Shown here: piece by piece, positions 23,049 to 35,760 of the stretch | Position numbering within the stretch: position 1 is the stretch's first letter | Layout: every line of letters begins with the position of its first letter | NCBI RefSeq assembly: GCF_964275005.1 | Contig: NC_092689.1 | Span: forward strand, 5,020,674-5,084,673 | Direction of reading: 5' to 3' | Length of the DNA stretch: 64,000 nucleotides | Origin: Diadema setosum | Taxonomy: Eukaryota; Echinodermata; Echinoidea; Diadematoida; Diadematidae | Translations under genes and position numbers: made by a program | Notes under the pieces: generated by a model | Database searches by the model: none | What the model was told of the DNA's origin: nothing | Seen by the model: the letters and a program-made list of their open reading frames with translations, nothing else

Positions 23049-23936
23049 GTATGCAATACACACAACTATTATTTTATGTTGCATTGGTCCGTATACAGTG
23101 CATGTATTGGCTCATATAAATGCACCAGGAAATGGTACAGAACAAGTCAAAATTGTGAAATACCACATATTTGCAGGTTGAAATCATTTGTAAGCTTTTC
23201 ACATGTACCCAACTGGCACCATACATATTGTAAATGTATGTACCTACAGTATATTCACAAGAAAACATGACCCCTCCACATGTTCGAGGGAATACTGATG
23301 ATGCAGTTAAAATCTAGTCCATGGTTTCAGTGCGAATTTTGGCTTCATAATCATTAAAAATAGATGCCTGTGACACATCACGTACAATATGTACTGTAAC
23401 ATGTTGACATGCATGCAAGCAGTTTAGTCTGCTTTATGCTTGATTTTTTAATAGTTCCTAAAAGTAAATTTATACCATGAATTTGATTTAAACAACCTTG
23501 TGAATTCAAGCCCCAGAGGATGGACTTACACCTTACAGTACATAAGGGCATTTATGCAAAAAAAAAAAAAAACAACAACAACAACAAACAAAAACGGAAT
23601 TAGAAAAAATATAGTGTTTTGAGGTACAATTTACACTACCACAAAACCGGAATCATTCCTGTTTGTTTGTTTTTGTTTTCTACAGGAAATGTGTATGCAC
23701 AGGAAAACCCAGAATCTTTCTATTTTGTTTATTTCTTTTTTTTTTTAACCAGAAAATGCCAATGCGCAGGAAAGCAGGAATATTGTGTGTGTGTTTTTTT
23801 TTTCTTTTTTTAAGCAATGCCCATGCGCAACTTGCCGCTGCATTCAAGTGAAGGCAACTGACATGAGTGATTTTTACATAGCGATCAGTGGTGCAGATCA
23901 GTGGTGCAGACAGGTAGGCAGGAGATTCCCCACACT

Positions 23937-24299
23937 TAAAGGTACAGTTTACCATTGGGAACAGTGACTATAAAAATGTTCGTGTTGGTTCACATTTGAT
24001 GCATTGTGTAGGTCAGTTGTATCACAAAACATCCACCATATATGAATTTCACAATAAAGCCTAAAATATAAGGAGATATGACTTTTTTTCCCTCACTAAA
24101 CCATAACTGTGGACAGTTTAGTCTAGAAACAATTAAACTATTGTTCACATTTTGTATATTTAACAATACTTATCACTGAGTATAATGATTACAATTTTTA
24201 CAGATTGTTTCTATCCCTAACTCACATTTCTGAACTATTTTGAAGCACTAAAGCTAGGTTTTTGTTTCATCTGCAAATGGTAGAAAATGCCTTTAAAGG
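23937..24299. repeat. Possible MITE with TTAAAGGTACAGTTTACCA ends
   Basis: The left end TTAAAGGTACAGTTTACCAT is imperfectly inverted in the right end AAATGGTAGAAAATGCCTTTAA. Element status is tentative. Confidence 0.4.
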
Positions 24300-25414
24300 T
24301 GGATGTCACATGACTAAAAAATGGAATAAAACTGCGGAGCTGCAGAGTAAGCGTGTACATTGGCCAAAAACTTGAATTAAAAAAAAGTCTTTTTTTTTTC
24401 ATTCTCACATACCAGTAGTTGCCCAGCAACCTCAGACAAAAAAAAAACTGGACCATGTCAAAAGCAATGTTTTTGTTAGCAATATATGCCCTTATCAAAA
24501 GGTTTCAAACTTCCTGTATGCCTTATATTTTCCCCTTGGTTTAATTTTTTTGCAAATTTAATCTGTCGACTGATATTTCCAAATTCAATACCGTGCACCA
24601 AAACCGTTCTGTCTCCAATGATACAATGCAACAATATGGTTCCATGCTGGAAAATTCCTGAACTGTGCTTCTTGATTATTTAAGGACAATACACATACCT
24701 ACAATTGCACCGCTTTGGTCCTTGATCATAAACTAACTACATGTACTCACAAAGTTGTCTAATACAAGTCCTGATGGGCAAATTAATAGGCTTATCATAT
24801 TGATGTACAGCATTCTCATGACGGAAAAAGGGCCTGACGACACAGTGGAAGGACTACCTGTAATAATCTCAGGCCCTGAGGTGAAAATTTTTTAGCAACA
24901 TCCTACAGAAGGTTGCCAAAATCTATGATGTCTTTGGGAGCAAAAGTTTATCCACATTGTAGATGAAGATGACCTCTCTCCGTCACCAAATTTTTCTCCT
25001 AGTTTAGGATACTGATGAAGGCAAATTACCCTGTTAACAAGGTGCTGGTGAATTCACCATTAACATGATCAGCTCACTGACAAGGCCCCATTGGTTGAAG
25101 CAAGTGACATCATAATGAAATAATGTGAGGTGCGGCAGGACACATGCATGCGGTTAACACAAGTTTAGATGTAGTGGTCAGTGGCTACATTGGTGCCACA
25201 GATGTTCGTTATCATGATGGCACAATGTTGCGACCAAATTGTGCTAAAAATTCATGCCCGCGTCATACTCTGTTATCAATAGTCTGATATTTTTATCAAT
25301 CATTATTTCTACCATGACACATGAATCAACCCACACTGTCTAAAACAGCCTTAAAACACAGAATGTGCCACTCTTCACCACAATCAAATTGACTTTTATA
25401 CATCATGATGAGAG

Positions 25415-25590
25415 TAACTGTAAAACAAGAAATGTTCGCATGCATTTCTTCACAAAATTAAAACGCACACAAAAGTTGTCTGCAGTAGCTGTGTTGAATG
25501 CCAGTGTCAAAAATGTCATGCCGCAAAAAAAGGCTGTTGGCTCAAATTTCCAAAAATTTCATACCGCAAAACATCTTGCTTTGAAGAGTA
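25415..25590. repeat. TACTGTAAAA/TTCGCG MITE family, degenerate copy
   Basis: Contains TGTAAAACAAGAAATGTTCG, CACAAAATTAAAACGCAC and GCCGCAAAA in the family order seen at 59021-59224, with a decayed right terminus. Confidence 0.6.
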
Positions 25591-26640
25591 AATTGTATAC
25601 ATATTCAAGCATACGATATGATGGAATCAAAATAAAAATTGGGCCTAAGAAACAAAGTTAGGATAAATACAAGGTTTATTGTACTATGTATGTAACCATG
25701 ATATTAGTAGGAACCATTAAATGCAAAGTGGATGAGGTGGTAATGTATTACCTTGAGTACAAGACCCCCACCAACCAGCACATGACAATCTTTACTAAAT
25801 TCTATTTTTCCAAGAAAAAATAAAAGAAATGCTTGTTCAACACACATCAAAAGTTTTGTTGTGTTGCAGAAAACTAGCAATGACAAATTATCTACAAACT
25901 TTTTACATTGCAGGACAAGACACAATCTCTTCGATTTTTCCAAACTTTGCTAACCCTCCTGCCTGATATTTGTCAGCGTTTAACCCTACTCTAATTATCA
26001 AAGGATAAATCAAAAGTTTTGGAAGTTTCAACATTCCCATGTTAAAGAATTATTGGTATTAATCATAACCAGTCAACTCAAAAGTTTTTATGGGGAAAGA
26101 TGTGCAATTGCTCAATCATCGACCAAAAACACAATTTTGATCTCTATTTTGCTGACAGCATCACCTATTACGACTTTCCCACTGAACAATATTACACAAG
26201 TGACATATGTTCACTACCAGGTAATCTCTTTTTGAAATATTTATGAAAGCAATAAAAATTTATGTGAGATGTATCAAAGACATCAAGTACTGTGGCTGAG
26301 CAATTGTGAGTCTTGGGGGAAAGAGGTTGCAATTGCTTTTAATGACAGATAAGGAACATGTTATGAATAATAGTTTCTCATATAAACCAACAACAGACTT
26401 GTGAGTATGTGTAAAAATTGTAGATGTCATCATTGCGTCTTCCAATAAAACATGGAAATACAATGTATTCACAGCACAATAATTTTTGTGTATTTCATAC
26501 TACTTTTGGCTAGCATGAATTCTGCAACCCACAAACATATCTGTATGCTTTTCTCAGCACCTTTATGAAGAATCATGTGCTTCGTCAGTGGTGCCTCCCA
26601 GCAGGGTGGTCTGTCCCTGGTACTAGCGTATCTACGACAT

Positions 26641-27825
26641 AGGCGTGTCTTCATCAGCCCGAAGTTTCAAAATACAGTTGAACCTCTCGTATCCGGACAA
26701 GTCGGGACCGGGGCTCATCCGGATAAGGGATTTGGCCGGATACGGGAGACTCAATGCTTTATACATGTACTATTATACACACACATGTACTGATGTAGCC
26801 CATTGTAGTACCACATGTAGTAATGCGTATACTGCAACCTTTTCATTGTTACACTCAGTAACAGACCCCAAAGTAGAGGTGTATATTAATGTTGGAAGTA
26901 ATATGTAATTCATGCGTGTTTGTGTAGGAGTTCTCAAGGAGTTGGGAATCCCCCTTTCCTCCCGTAATTATTAAAAAAAGAAAAAAAAATCACGGCAAGA
27001 TTGCGTCCGTATAATAGAGAGATCCGGATAAAGGGAGGCCGGATAAGAGAGGTTCAACTGTAGCGCGCTATCTTGCGGTTACCAAACTAGTCTGATGTGA
27101 AGATAGCGCGCTATCTTTGTAGTGAAGACGCAAATAACGCGCTATTTGATCGGGAAAATTTCCCCCGAAATCTTGGTCTAGTTCGTGAACTAGAGCGCTA
27201 ATTCGTGAAATAGCGCCCTATTTCAGGTGCGTCTCCATCAGCCCGAAATTTTCTCGATCCCTCCACGCTTCTGGTTAGCCAGCTGGCTATTGAAAGTGCA
27301 TGTACAAGCTAGTGATTGTGTATAGTGCATACACTCACGGCGTATTCAAGGATCTCGTGTGTGTACTAGGCCTACTGTTGTTGACATCTTTAAAACCAGG
27401 GAGGTGATTCCGTGCATGCTAGCTTTTTTTTTTTTTGTAAACTTCTTCTTCTGGTCCACTCTACTTTAGCTAAAGATTCTTGCAGATTGTGTATATTTTG
27501 GATTTGTTTAAACATTGCAATTCGTTCATTTCATATAAGATGTGTCACTGGACAGAAGAGTAGTGTTATCAATATCCCTTTGGAGAGAATTTGCTGTACT
27601 GCTCACCTCCCTGGTTGTAGTATCGTACATACGGTGTTGTAGGAGATTTTGAGCGGGAAATCCACTTTCGAACTGCGAGCAAAGTACGCATGCGTCAATT
27701 TTCGGACTAATTTCCCGAAGTAGGCTGTTCGAGCTGATGAAGACGCACATTCGCTCTATCGGGCTATTTTCTAAGACCGCAAAATGTCCCGCTAGTTTGA
27801 ACTTCGGGCTGATGAAGACACGCCT
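26641..27825. repeat. Inverted-repeat element AGGCGTGTCTTCATCAGCCC, with a nested insertion
   Basis: AGGCGTGTCTTCATCAGCCC plus GAAGTTTCAAA at the left is matched inversely by TTTGAACTTCGGGCTGATGA plus AGACACGCCT at the right. Sub-terminal repeats include CGCGCTAT and GATGAAGACGC words, with the palindrome ATAGCGCGCTAT near 27110. A different MITE (26673-27062) has inserted 32 bp from the left end. Confidence 0.85.
26673..27062. repeat. Pogo-like MITE nested in the element at 26641
   Basis: The left end TACAGTTGAACCTCTCGTAT and the right end AGAGAGGTTCAACTGTA are inverted, flanked by TA. ATCCGGATAA and GGCCGGATA words recur near both ends. CAGT-started ends with ATCCGG sub-terminal words and TA duplications resemble Tc1/mariner-pogo (Tigger-like) elements. 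It is related to 44620-45043. Confidence 0.85.
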
Positions 27826-28362
27826 TCTGTGCACATGTGCCCTATCACTAAAGATTAGAATTAATCGCTGAGCACATGTGTTTACTGCAGTAGTGTCTGT
27901 GCAGGCCGTACAAGTACACACATTCACAACGACTGGGCAACACATCAATTTGCACATACAGTTCTTGTAGAGTAAGGAAATGTCATATCAAATTCTGTCT
28001 TTTCTGTGAATTGGATGACATCATTCAAGTAAGCACTTGTACAGTGCGGATTCAAGAACCAGCAAATACATTGTATATGCTTCGAGTCACTCAGCACGAA
28101 AAATTAATCACATGGAAATATTGATGTTTACTGTACTTGGTAAAAACATGAGAAAGTCTAGAACTTCATAACATTCATTTGTACAATTTTTTTTTTTTTT
28201 TTTTTTTAATGAAACTTGTCATTCTGTTCAAGTGATTTTACTCTTGTTTATTGAAGTCAAGTTTGATGTGGTGTGTCACCGGACTTATGGACCTAGCTCC
28301 TGATAGGTAAATCTCTGGCTGAATGTCTCACACACAAAAGTATGTGTACGGTGGCGCATGTT

Positions 28363-28600
28363 ATAGACGAGGTTCCAATGACGTCACCAAGTCATGCTGA
28401 GGGGCAAAAATTGTGTAAGGGGACCCCCATACGAGTGGGCAAGCGCGCAAGAGTTACATACAAACTGTAACCACGTCTCATGATAGGCAGGCAGGTATAC
28501 GCTAAGCGTACACCGCGCTTGAGCCATGCGCGTAATACGCATGAAATTTACTTTTGCCCCTCAGCCAAAGCGTCATTTGACGTCACAGAACCTCGTCTAT
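28363..28600. repeat. MITE with ATAGACGAGGTTC ends
   Basis: ATAGACGAGGTTCCAATGAC on the left and GTCACAGAACCTCGTCTAT on the right are inverted, followed inside by GCTGAGGGGCAAAA and TTTTGCCCCTCAGC. 238 bp, non-coding. Confidence 0.8.
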
Positions 28601-29610
28601 TTCAGTAGCTGAAGCATGAGAGCGCGCGACGTATTCAAAATGATGCCAGATGTACCAACCACCAAACACTGCATGAAATACATACCGGTACTTCAATTAA
28701 TATTGGGTGAAAAAGTTTACTCCTTTGTTTGTTTATTCTTTTTTGATGACATGGAATGTAGCAATGTACAAATGTATGTTTTCAGACTATTTTGACTGAA
28801 AATGTGCCGTAACATTGTCCCCCCCCCCCCCATGAATGAAAAATCATGCACATGGTCAGTATAATCTCACATTTTCAAATATCTTCATTGTCTTCATGGG
28901 GGGGGGTTGGAACTGTGTACTGTCATTAAGGTGTGGAAAATAAATTGTACAGTACTTCTTATTCTTTTTGCATTTGTTAATATTTATCTGAACATTTTCC
29001 ATGAATGAACATCCTGTTTCTTAACATCCTGTTTCTTCTCCATCTCTACCCTGTCTTTAAAGTTGTACATTTCTTTGCTATCAACTTTGATAAAGCACAT
29101 TAGTGCCAGACTCTCATATTGTATGTCTGCATGATACCGGTAATCTGTCTGTATAAGAGCAATGTGTTTCCTTTTGTCGAGCTACAGTACTCTCACAGTG
29201 AAACTGCAGTCCACGTTCATGTTGACATTTTTACTTGAGAGGGATCACAAACTTGAGAATAATGCTGTATCAAAGTTATGAACAGAATAAGACAGGCATT
29301 TTAGAATTGTTCTTGTTTTCATAAAAAGTCCTATCGATTACCATCATACAATGCGTAGGCATATAAGATGACATAATCGCGTTATTGCCTCACCAGGGGG
29401 GGGGGGGGGCACTAACTAGTAGGAGACTTGAAAAAACAGTAAAACCATCACCTCACGCTGTAATCAATACATACTGTGTATACACATTATTATAATAGAT
29501 TGTGACTGATAATGCTTTCCTTGAACATAAGTGAAACTTTAAAATTCCACACAGTGTAGGCCCCTAATCTTCCTATGAAACAGTCTTACTCCAATGGCAC
29601 CTTCATTGCC

Positions 29611-29745
29611 CAGGGCCCTGTTTTATGAAGAGTTAAAAATTGATGATATACATATATGTAGTTGATTTCAACTGTAAGTCTATGGCAGCCTGTGTGGTAA
29701 GGAAATTTATAATTGATTTCATCTTTTGATAAAACAGGTCCCTGG
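29611..29745. repeat. Small MITE with CAGGGCCCTGTTTTAT ends
   Basis: CAGGGCCCTGTTTTATGAAG on the left is the inverse of TGATAAAACAGGTCCCTGG on the right. 135 bp. A related element with CCCTGTTGCATAAAA ends is at 36778-36929. Confidence 0.7.
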
Positions 29746-30145
29746 TTGTCTTGACTTCACTCCTTTTACCTGAAATGAAGTCGACATGGAGATAGAATAG
29801 AGTTCCCCTTTCACGGGAAATGCATTATGGTATTATGTGCTTTGTCAGCTGAAATGCTCAAGTATCCGATTACTGAAGATTTGTTCAAAACTACTGTATA
29901 ATGTAGACGAATATCAAGAAATGTGCATGCTGGTATTGTACGTCATCTGATGTGGTATCCAATTTGCACATGTATAGTAAGACCCATCGCAGTCACATGA
30001 TTGTACCATTGCTGGAGCAGCAATCCTTATTCGTTTTTCAGTGTGTTAGTAGTATCATTAATTTCATACTAGCACATCCTTGTTCCTGCCTATTGCTAAA
30101 GGACACATCAAGGCAATTGTGACATCACACATCATCTACAATGTA

Positions 30146-30355
30146 TAACTGTAAAACCAAAAACATTCGCGGCATGAAACTGTCGCGAATTGGAGACGGC
30201 AGCCTTTTTCACGGCATGAAACTTTAGCGAATCACTGTTGTCATTCAATGCATTGTGTGGACAAATATATTCACATGCACTTTAATTCTGCAAATCCTGA
30301 CACCTCGTGAAATTTGTGAAAGTTTCACACACGTAAATATTCCTGGTTTTATAGT
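30146..30355. repeat. TACTGTAAAA/TTCGCG MITE family
   Basis: Starts TAACTGTAAAACCAAAAACA and ends TATTCCTGGTTTTATAGT. It contains GCGAATTGGAGACGGCAGCC and CTTTTTCACGGCATGAAAC, as in the copy at 31466-31658. Confidence 0.7.
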
Positions 30356-31465
30356 GCTCAACAAGAATCAATGTAAGACCAGTCCTTTATTTAAAAAAAA
30401 AAAAAAAAAATCATAACAGGAGCCATCAGACTGCAACATAGTCAACTGTCTACCTTCTACTTCGTGTATGATCATGAAACCTGCGATCAGTATGACCCTT
30501 TTTGTATGAAGATGAAGTTCAATGATTTGACCTCTGACCATTAGGACTGACATTTGACCCCTGCTGCATGGAGGAAACAGGCCTACCTCCCGAATACCAA
30601 TGCCTAGATGCCTTGGTCATATAACATTACACTCCCACTTTTTTTTTATGTACATGTACATACACCCTGTATGTACACAATATACCTTCTAGGCCTACCT
30701 ATACCTTCTACCTATAAGCCTACATAGTTGTAGATGACCAAACTGGAAATGAAAAAATAGTCTGAACAATCATTTCAATTTGCTACTTAAGATGTTGTGA
30801 GGTACTGCTTTTTTGTCTTGCTCTGATCATGCCATGCACCTTACCTTCACTTCATTAACCTTGGTGTGAATTGAGTCTTGTCAATTTATTTTTTTTTTTT
30901 CACAAAGTTTTGTCAATATTGAATATTCTGGTCTACTGATTTCGAGAATATTTGAATTCATTGGATTTTATTTCTGGACCCACAAAGCTCCGGCAATCAT
31001 TGTTTTGTTTTGATTTTTTTAAAAACAAACTTCTGTGAAGTTATGAACAGTGAAGTCAGCTAAAATAAGCATAATACCCAATGGTATGTAGGCCTACCTT
31101 CCTAAAGTGTGCCTGCCCACAACAGCAAGACAGGTTTTATTAAGTGCCATTCTCTTTCCAAACAATCTCTTGCCATGCTCACAATCCTACATTGCAAAAC
31201 ATTTTTCACATAGAAACAACTATCACACCATTAAAGGTGCAGTTTTATGAGACTCATCTTGCTATCTTAATGAGTTTGTCCTTTTTAGAGTCAAGGTAAA
31301 CATCGGGCATAGTGATTCTTTGTATTTCAGTTGATTTTACTGTTAATGACATTGCTATTAAAAGGAAAAGAAAAAAAAATGTTTTTAGGAGCAGAGCTTA
31401 GATGGAGCAGGAGAAATTAAAGGAAAAAATATAATGAAATAAGTTAACATCAAGACACATACCGG

Positions 31466-31658
31466 TACTGTAAAACACAATATTTTCGCGAATTGGAGCC
31501 GATGGCCTTTTTCACGGCATGAAATTTTCGTGAGTTGCCTTCACCACTCAATGCATAGTGTAGACAAGAACTTTTACGTGTATTTTAATTTCGCGAATCT
31601 TGGCTCTCGCAAAGTTCGTGAAATTAAAATGCATGCGAACATTCCTCGTTTTCCAGTA
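31466..31658. repeat. TACTGTAAAA/TTCGCG MITE family
   Basis: Begins TACTGTAAAACACAATATTT and ends ACATTCCTCGTTTTCCAGTA. TTTTCGCGAATTGGAGCCGA and AATTTCGCGAATCTTGGCTC lie inside. It is the opposite orientation to 59021-59224, which is very similar over most of its length. Confidence 0.8.
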
Positions 31659-32097
31659 GGGTACTGCATTTTGATCGAATAACTCCAGAACTTGTGATCC
31701 GTAGACCTAGCTGCTCTAAAGTTAATGTGTATTGTAATGGCTAGTCAGATAGTCAGGAGACCTTTAAAGAAAACTTATTTTACAGATGGCCTCAGGGCTG
31801 TGCTGTGACCTTATAAGAAATTGTGAACACCAATCAGCTAGTCATAAAGCCTCAACCCTGGGAACAATGCCACATTCCTGTATTTCTACATTTGTACTCG
31901 AGGGAAATATTTGCATTATACAACAAGCTAGCAGAGTGTGTAGTTCTGAGCTCAAGTGCAGCCCAGCAATGTAAATAATGTTTGCCTCGTGTGCATGTGT
32001 TTACATGTACATTGCATGTGGACATCGCATCATGCACAAGTGGATGTGTGTGCACATGTGTCACTACTTTTAAATGTGAATGGCACAGAAAATACAA

Positions 32098-32540
32098 ATA
32101 AGCCAGTTCATAATTAGCTCATGGGCACGTTTGTACAAATGACCTTTCTTTTTTCTCAGTTGGTTAGGCACTTCAATCGTTTTCAAAGAGACATTATGGG
32201 TACCAGTAAGCTTGCCCGACGTGATAATTCATGGAATTCGTGTTCAAACAATGAATGAACTTGCATAGACCAGGTGACCAGAATGGTCCGTCAATCAACC
32301 ATCGGGGAAGCATCCATTTCATTGTTTTGCATTGAATGCATTAAAAACTGTTTTATTCATATTGCCAAATACCAGGTTTGCTGTCAGGTGGATGTACTGG
32401 CAAGCAACATTTACAAGGATTGCATGAATAATCATTGTATGACAGATGCTTATCTCAGTGAATTTAAAAACCAACTTGCCTCTTGGTACAAATGACCTTT
32501 TTCTGCTCATGCGCAAAGTGGAACAACGAACTGGCTTATA
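32098..32540. repeat. MITE with ATAAGCCAGTTC ends
   Basis: ATAAGCCAGTTCATAATTAG and ACAACGAACTGGCTTAT are inverted ends; CATGGGCA/TGCTCATG and ACAAATGACCTTT words recur near both. About 440 bp. Confidence 0.7.
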
Positions 32541-32810
32541 CGTAGGAGATCACCATCAAGGGCTACACAGGACACAGTAAAGGGCCATGCACTCCAATCC
32601 AACCTGTTAACTCACTTAGGGCATGCTTTTACGGTAACCAAAATTGATTGCAGGACAAGTAAATAACATATGAGGACACTTGTAAACTAAGGTACCTATC
32701 TCTTTCTTTTTTCTTTTTTTTTTTGGGGGGGGGGGTTCTATTTTTTCTATTATACTGCATTCATTTGAAGAAGAATGAAACAGATATAATGTACATATTA
32801 TATCATTGGC

Positions 32811-32908
32811 CTTATGCCAAAAGGGCACTAATAGTGTACAAAGTCTATATAGCGTTAAGGGCCTTTTGGCATAACAGCGGAAGTGGTTTAAGGCCCTTTT
32901 GGCATAAG
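32811..32908. repeat. 98-bp MITE with perfect CTTATGCCAAAAGGGC ends
   Basis: CTTATGCCAAAAGGGC at 32811-32826 is exactly inverted at 32893-32908. The internal copy AAGGGCCTTTTGGCATAA near 32857 repeats the right end, so it has three related arms. Confidence 0.8.
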
Positions 32909-32969
32909 ACTGACGATATGTGGATTGAATGAAGGAAGCAAAATTTGAAAATCTCTTCAAAAGTTTAAT

Positions 32970-33405
32970 GTTCTTATTCAGTGCCCCCACTTCTGGACAA
33001 GAAGACCACAACATTTCCTGATATCACACATGGACAAGGATATCAAGAAAATATAAAGAGAATTCAACATACTTAATATTCTAATTTTTCTAGCATAATG
33101 AAAAAGCACTTGACTAACTTCTTTCAACAAAAAAAAAACAAAAGGGGGATAACCTGGTACATTGCCCTTGACATACAAAGTTGTACATGCGTTGGTATCA
33201 AGAGGAAGGAATGTGTACTTTTCATTAAAAAAAATACTTTTGTAAAGTTATAGATACATACATTTTCTTTATATCACTGTCCATGCCTGACATCACAAAA
33301 TGTTGTACATAGTCTTCTTATCCAGCAATGGCAGCGCTGAAACTCTAATATGAAAATTCATAATTGTCTGTTGAATGCATTATCAGACTATTTTCCTCAA
33401 ACATC
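32970..33405. repeat. Degenerate copy of the 42.4 kb foldback family
   Basis: AGAGAATTCAACATACTTAA, TAGCATAATGAAAAAGCACT, TGACTAACTTCTTTC, AGTCTTCTTATCCAGCAATG and ATTATCAGACTATTTTCCTC follow the order of the intact element at 42426-42997. Confidence 0.65.
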
Positions 33406-33409
33406 ATTA

Positions 33410-34159
33410 GGGCAATTCCGCAGTTACACGTAGGTGGACATGACATGGATAAAAGAAATGTGCCTCTTTATCTTACTTTTTAATTTAGGTATCAACTAAT
33501 GCCATGGATGTTCACCAATCATTAAGGTCTTTCAATTTCAGTACATTTTATTTTTTGTATTTATTGATTTTGCGAGATCTAAAACCATCATTTAAAATGT
33601 ACATGTGGGACTGGGGACGCTGAAATTCACTTAAATGCAAATTACAGTGGGTTCCTTTGAAAATTTTTCCTCAAAGTTTTGCTATAGGGTAAAAGATACA
33701 TTTGAATACTCCGGAAGTCATGTAACATTTTGTCAATTACAAAAGGGTGAAATGACCTGCGGAATTACTCCGGACAAATGTACATTGTAACGTTACTAAC
33801 CGTAACGTTACTAACCATGCTTTTGGGGGTCTGGCTAACAAACTATCGGTCAAACTGCTAAAAAATATTTGGGTGAACATTTGTCATGATGCAATAATTA
33901 AAATTAATGTAACACATTGTTTAAAGTAACTTGAATTTTTGCACACTTTTTGTTACAAGACACTGATTTTTTTTTGTTATGTCCTTTTTTGTAACGTTAC
34001 TAACCAGCCCTTTTAGTTGCCATAGCAATTCTAAAATTTACTGGGAAGGATGAACATGTTTTCACATGATTTTGATTTGAAATGAATAAATGTTTTTTAG
34101 CAGTAAAAATAAATATCTAAATTTGTTTAAATGTAACGTTACTAACCGCGGAATTGCCC
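33410..34159. repeat. MITE with GGGCAATTCCGC ends and GTAACGTTACTAACC repeats
   Basis: GGGCAATTCCGCAGTTA on the left is inverted as TAACCGCGGAATTGCCC on the right. GTAACGTTACTAACC, itself containing a palindrome, recurs at about 33788, 33804, 33991 and 34134. About 750 bp, non-coding. Confidence 0.8.
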
Positions 34160-34305
34160 ATTAATGTGTTCTACTGATTCTGCCACATGTACTCAATGCA
34201 GGGTGTCATTTCCTTTAACGATACAGTGGAATTGCCCATTAATGTGTTCTACTGATACTGCCACATGTACTCAATGCAGGGTGTCATTTCCTTTAACGAT
34301 ACAGT
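34150..34305. repeat. 78-bp direct duplication
   Basis: The block starting GGAATTGCCCATTAATGTGT occurs at 34150 and again at 34228, with one mismatch seen (GATTCTGCC versus GATACTGCC). It overlaps the right end of the preceding MITE, so the duplication copied that terminus. Confidence 0.9.
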
Positions 34306-34411
34306 ATACATTGCAAAAGTAGCCCAAATATTGTCCTAAACCATATTTCAGGTTGATTGTACACAAGTGGAGGGCACTTGATGAGATTCCAGAAAGCAGG
34401 TACAGTGTATA

Positions 34412-35367
34412 TACAGTTAAACTCGCCTAAGTCGACGTCGCATATGTCGAATAATCGCGTAAGTCAATGATTTTAAAAAGTCCTGATTTTTCCCCATTGA
34501 CGTATGTGTATTAATTCACTCACAAGTCAAATTTTGTAAGTCGAATATTCGCCTAAGTCAATGAAATTCCAAGAACACTTTCACGGAAAAACCATTGAAT
34601 TCACTGTGCCTAAGTCGAATAAGATTTTATTGTGTAATAAATCACTGTCATTTATTATTCATTATTTATTACTCATCATTATTTTGTTTGTCAGATGAGT
34701 TTGAGGTGACAAAAAAAAATGATCTAAAATCAAAATTCAAAGCGATCGCATGGGATCGTTTAACTCTCTTCGTATTTGGAGGTCCGCTGGTACAGCCCTG
34801 TCAGCTGTCGCGCTACGTACGTACAGCGTTCGTGTACAGTACACATGCGTTCATTTACATGTACAGTACTGAGCTTGCAGTGTACATGTAGCTTGGCATT
34901 TGCAGCGCTGTGCAGTGGAGTGGTATAATGGATGAAGCTGCTGAGTCTTCAAAGCGGAAAGTAGGGGGAAAGTTACGGGCACGGGTAAATCAGAATTGCA
35001 CCTCTACATGCATTTCAAGCCACAGTATGGTAAACGGGAATCAATCACTGCTCAAATATTGTTCATATTCACTTCCCCGAGGTTTCACAAGGGTGTAAAG
35101 TAATCGGACCTGTGCCAATACTAATGCACTGTCCATGCAAAGTTAGCCGCGGCCCTGCTGGGCGACCCGTGCTGCTCACACCGCTCCAGCTCTCGGCTCC
35201 AGTGTAGACAACATACAGCATGTACACATTAAACATATTATTACATGTATGTACCTGTGGTGAAACTGTAAGTCGATTTTTTTTTCGACTTATGCACAAG
35301 TCGAAAATCGCCTAAGTCGATGTGTTTTGCTCAGTCCCGAGAAGATCGACTTATGCATGTTTAACTA
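34412..35367. repeat. Pogo-like element with TACAGTTAAACTCGCCTAAG end
   Basis: TACAGTTAAACTCGCCTAAG on the left is imperfectly inverted as GACTTATGCATGTTTAACT on the right. CGCCTAAGTCGA and AAGTCGAAT words recur near both ends. A short ATG frame at 34929, beginning MDEAAESSKRKVGGK, lies inside; it might be a transposase relic, but this is not shown. Confidence 0.7.
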
Positions 35368-35684
35368 TTTAATAAAATTTATCAATTCTTTATTTTCAAG
35401 AGGCAAATGATTCTGCTTTTCTTTGGAAAACCACTTACATTGTACATGTAGTCCACTCAATTTTAAAGTCGGACAATCGTCACCCCTAATGGTACGTTAT
35501 TGTGTAACGCTTCCGAAAGACCGAAGTTTGTGCACGCAATTGCGCAATGCCAGACTGCAGTGCTATCCATAAACGTGTGGGACAGTGCTGCCACTGAGAC
35601 ACGTGTGTGTGTGTGTATACACAAACATTGTGACTGCGAGCTGCAGTGATTGGAGGAGAGAGGCCAGAAGACGGGTCTCTCTTC

Positions 35685-35760
35685 ATGCGCATGCGCACTG
35701 TGAGTGTGTGTCCATTCGGCACTGATCGGAAGCTCTCGTGGCTCGGACAGCCATTTTGGG
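35685..35760. promoter_or_regulatory. Promoter-like patch inside the WAPL intron
   Basis: ATGCGCATGCGCAC (35685-35698) matches the NRF1 consensus, and GCCATTTTGG (35750-35759) matches the YY1-type CCATNTTG motif. They lie in a locally GC-rich, CpG-containing stretch (about 35480-35900) unlike the surrounding AT-rich intron. The YY1 word reads AAAATGGC on the minus strand, the sense of WAPL. It may be an alternative or intronic promoter, or an enhancer; no transcript is identified. Confidence 0.35.

Noticed and set aside
27526..27957. 143-residue minus-strand frame
   Set aside because: Crosses the right TIR of the element at 26641-27825; no homology or splice signals recognised.
34929..35098. 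Pogo transposase N-terminus
   Set aside because: The short frame MDEAAESSKRKVGGK lies inside a pogo-like element, but is too short and lacks a recognisable helix-turn-helix.
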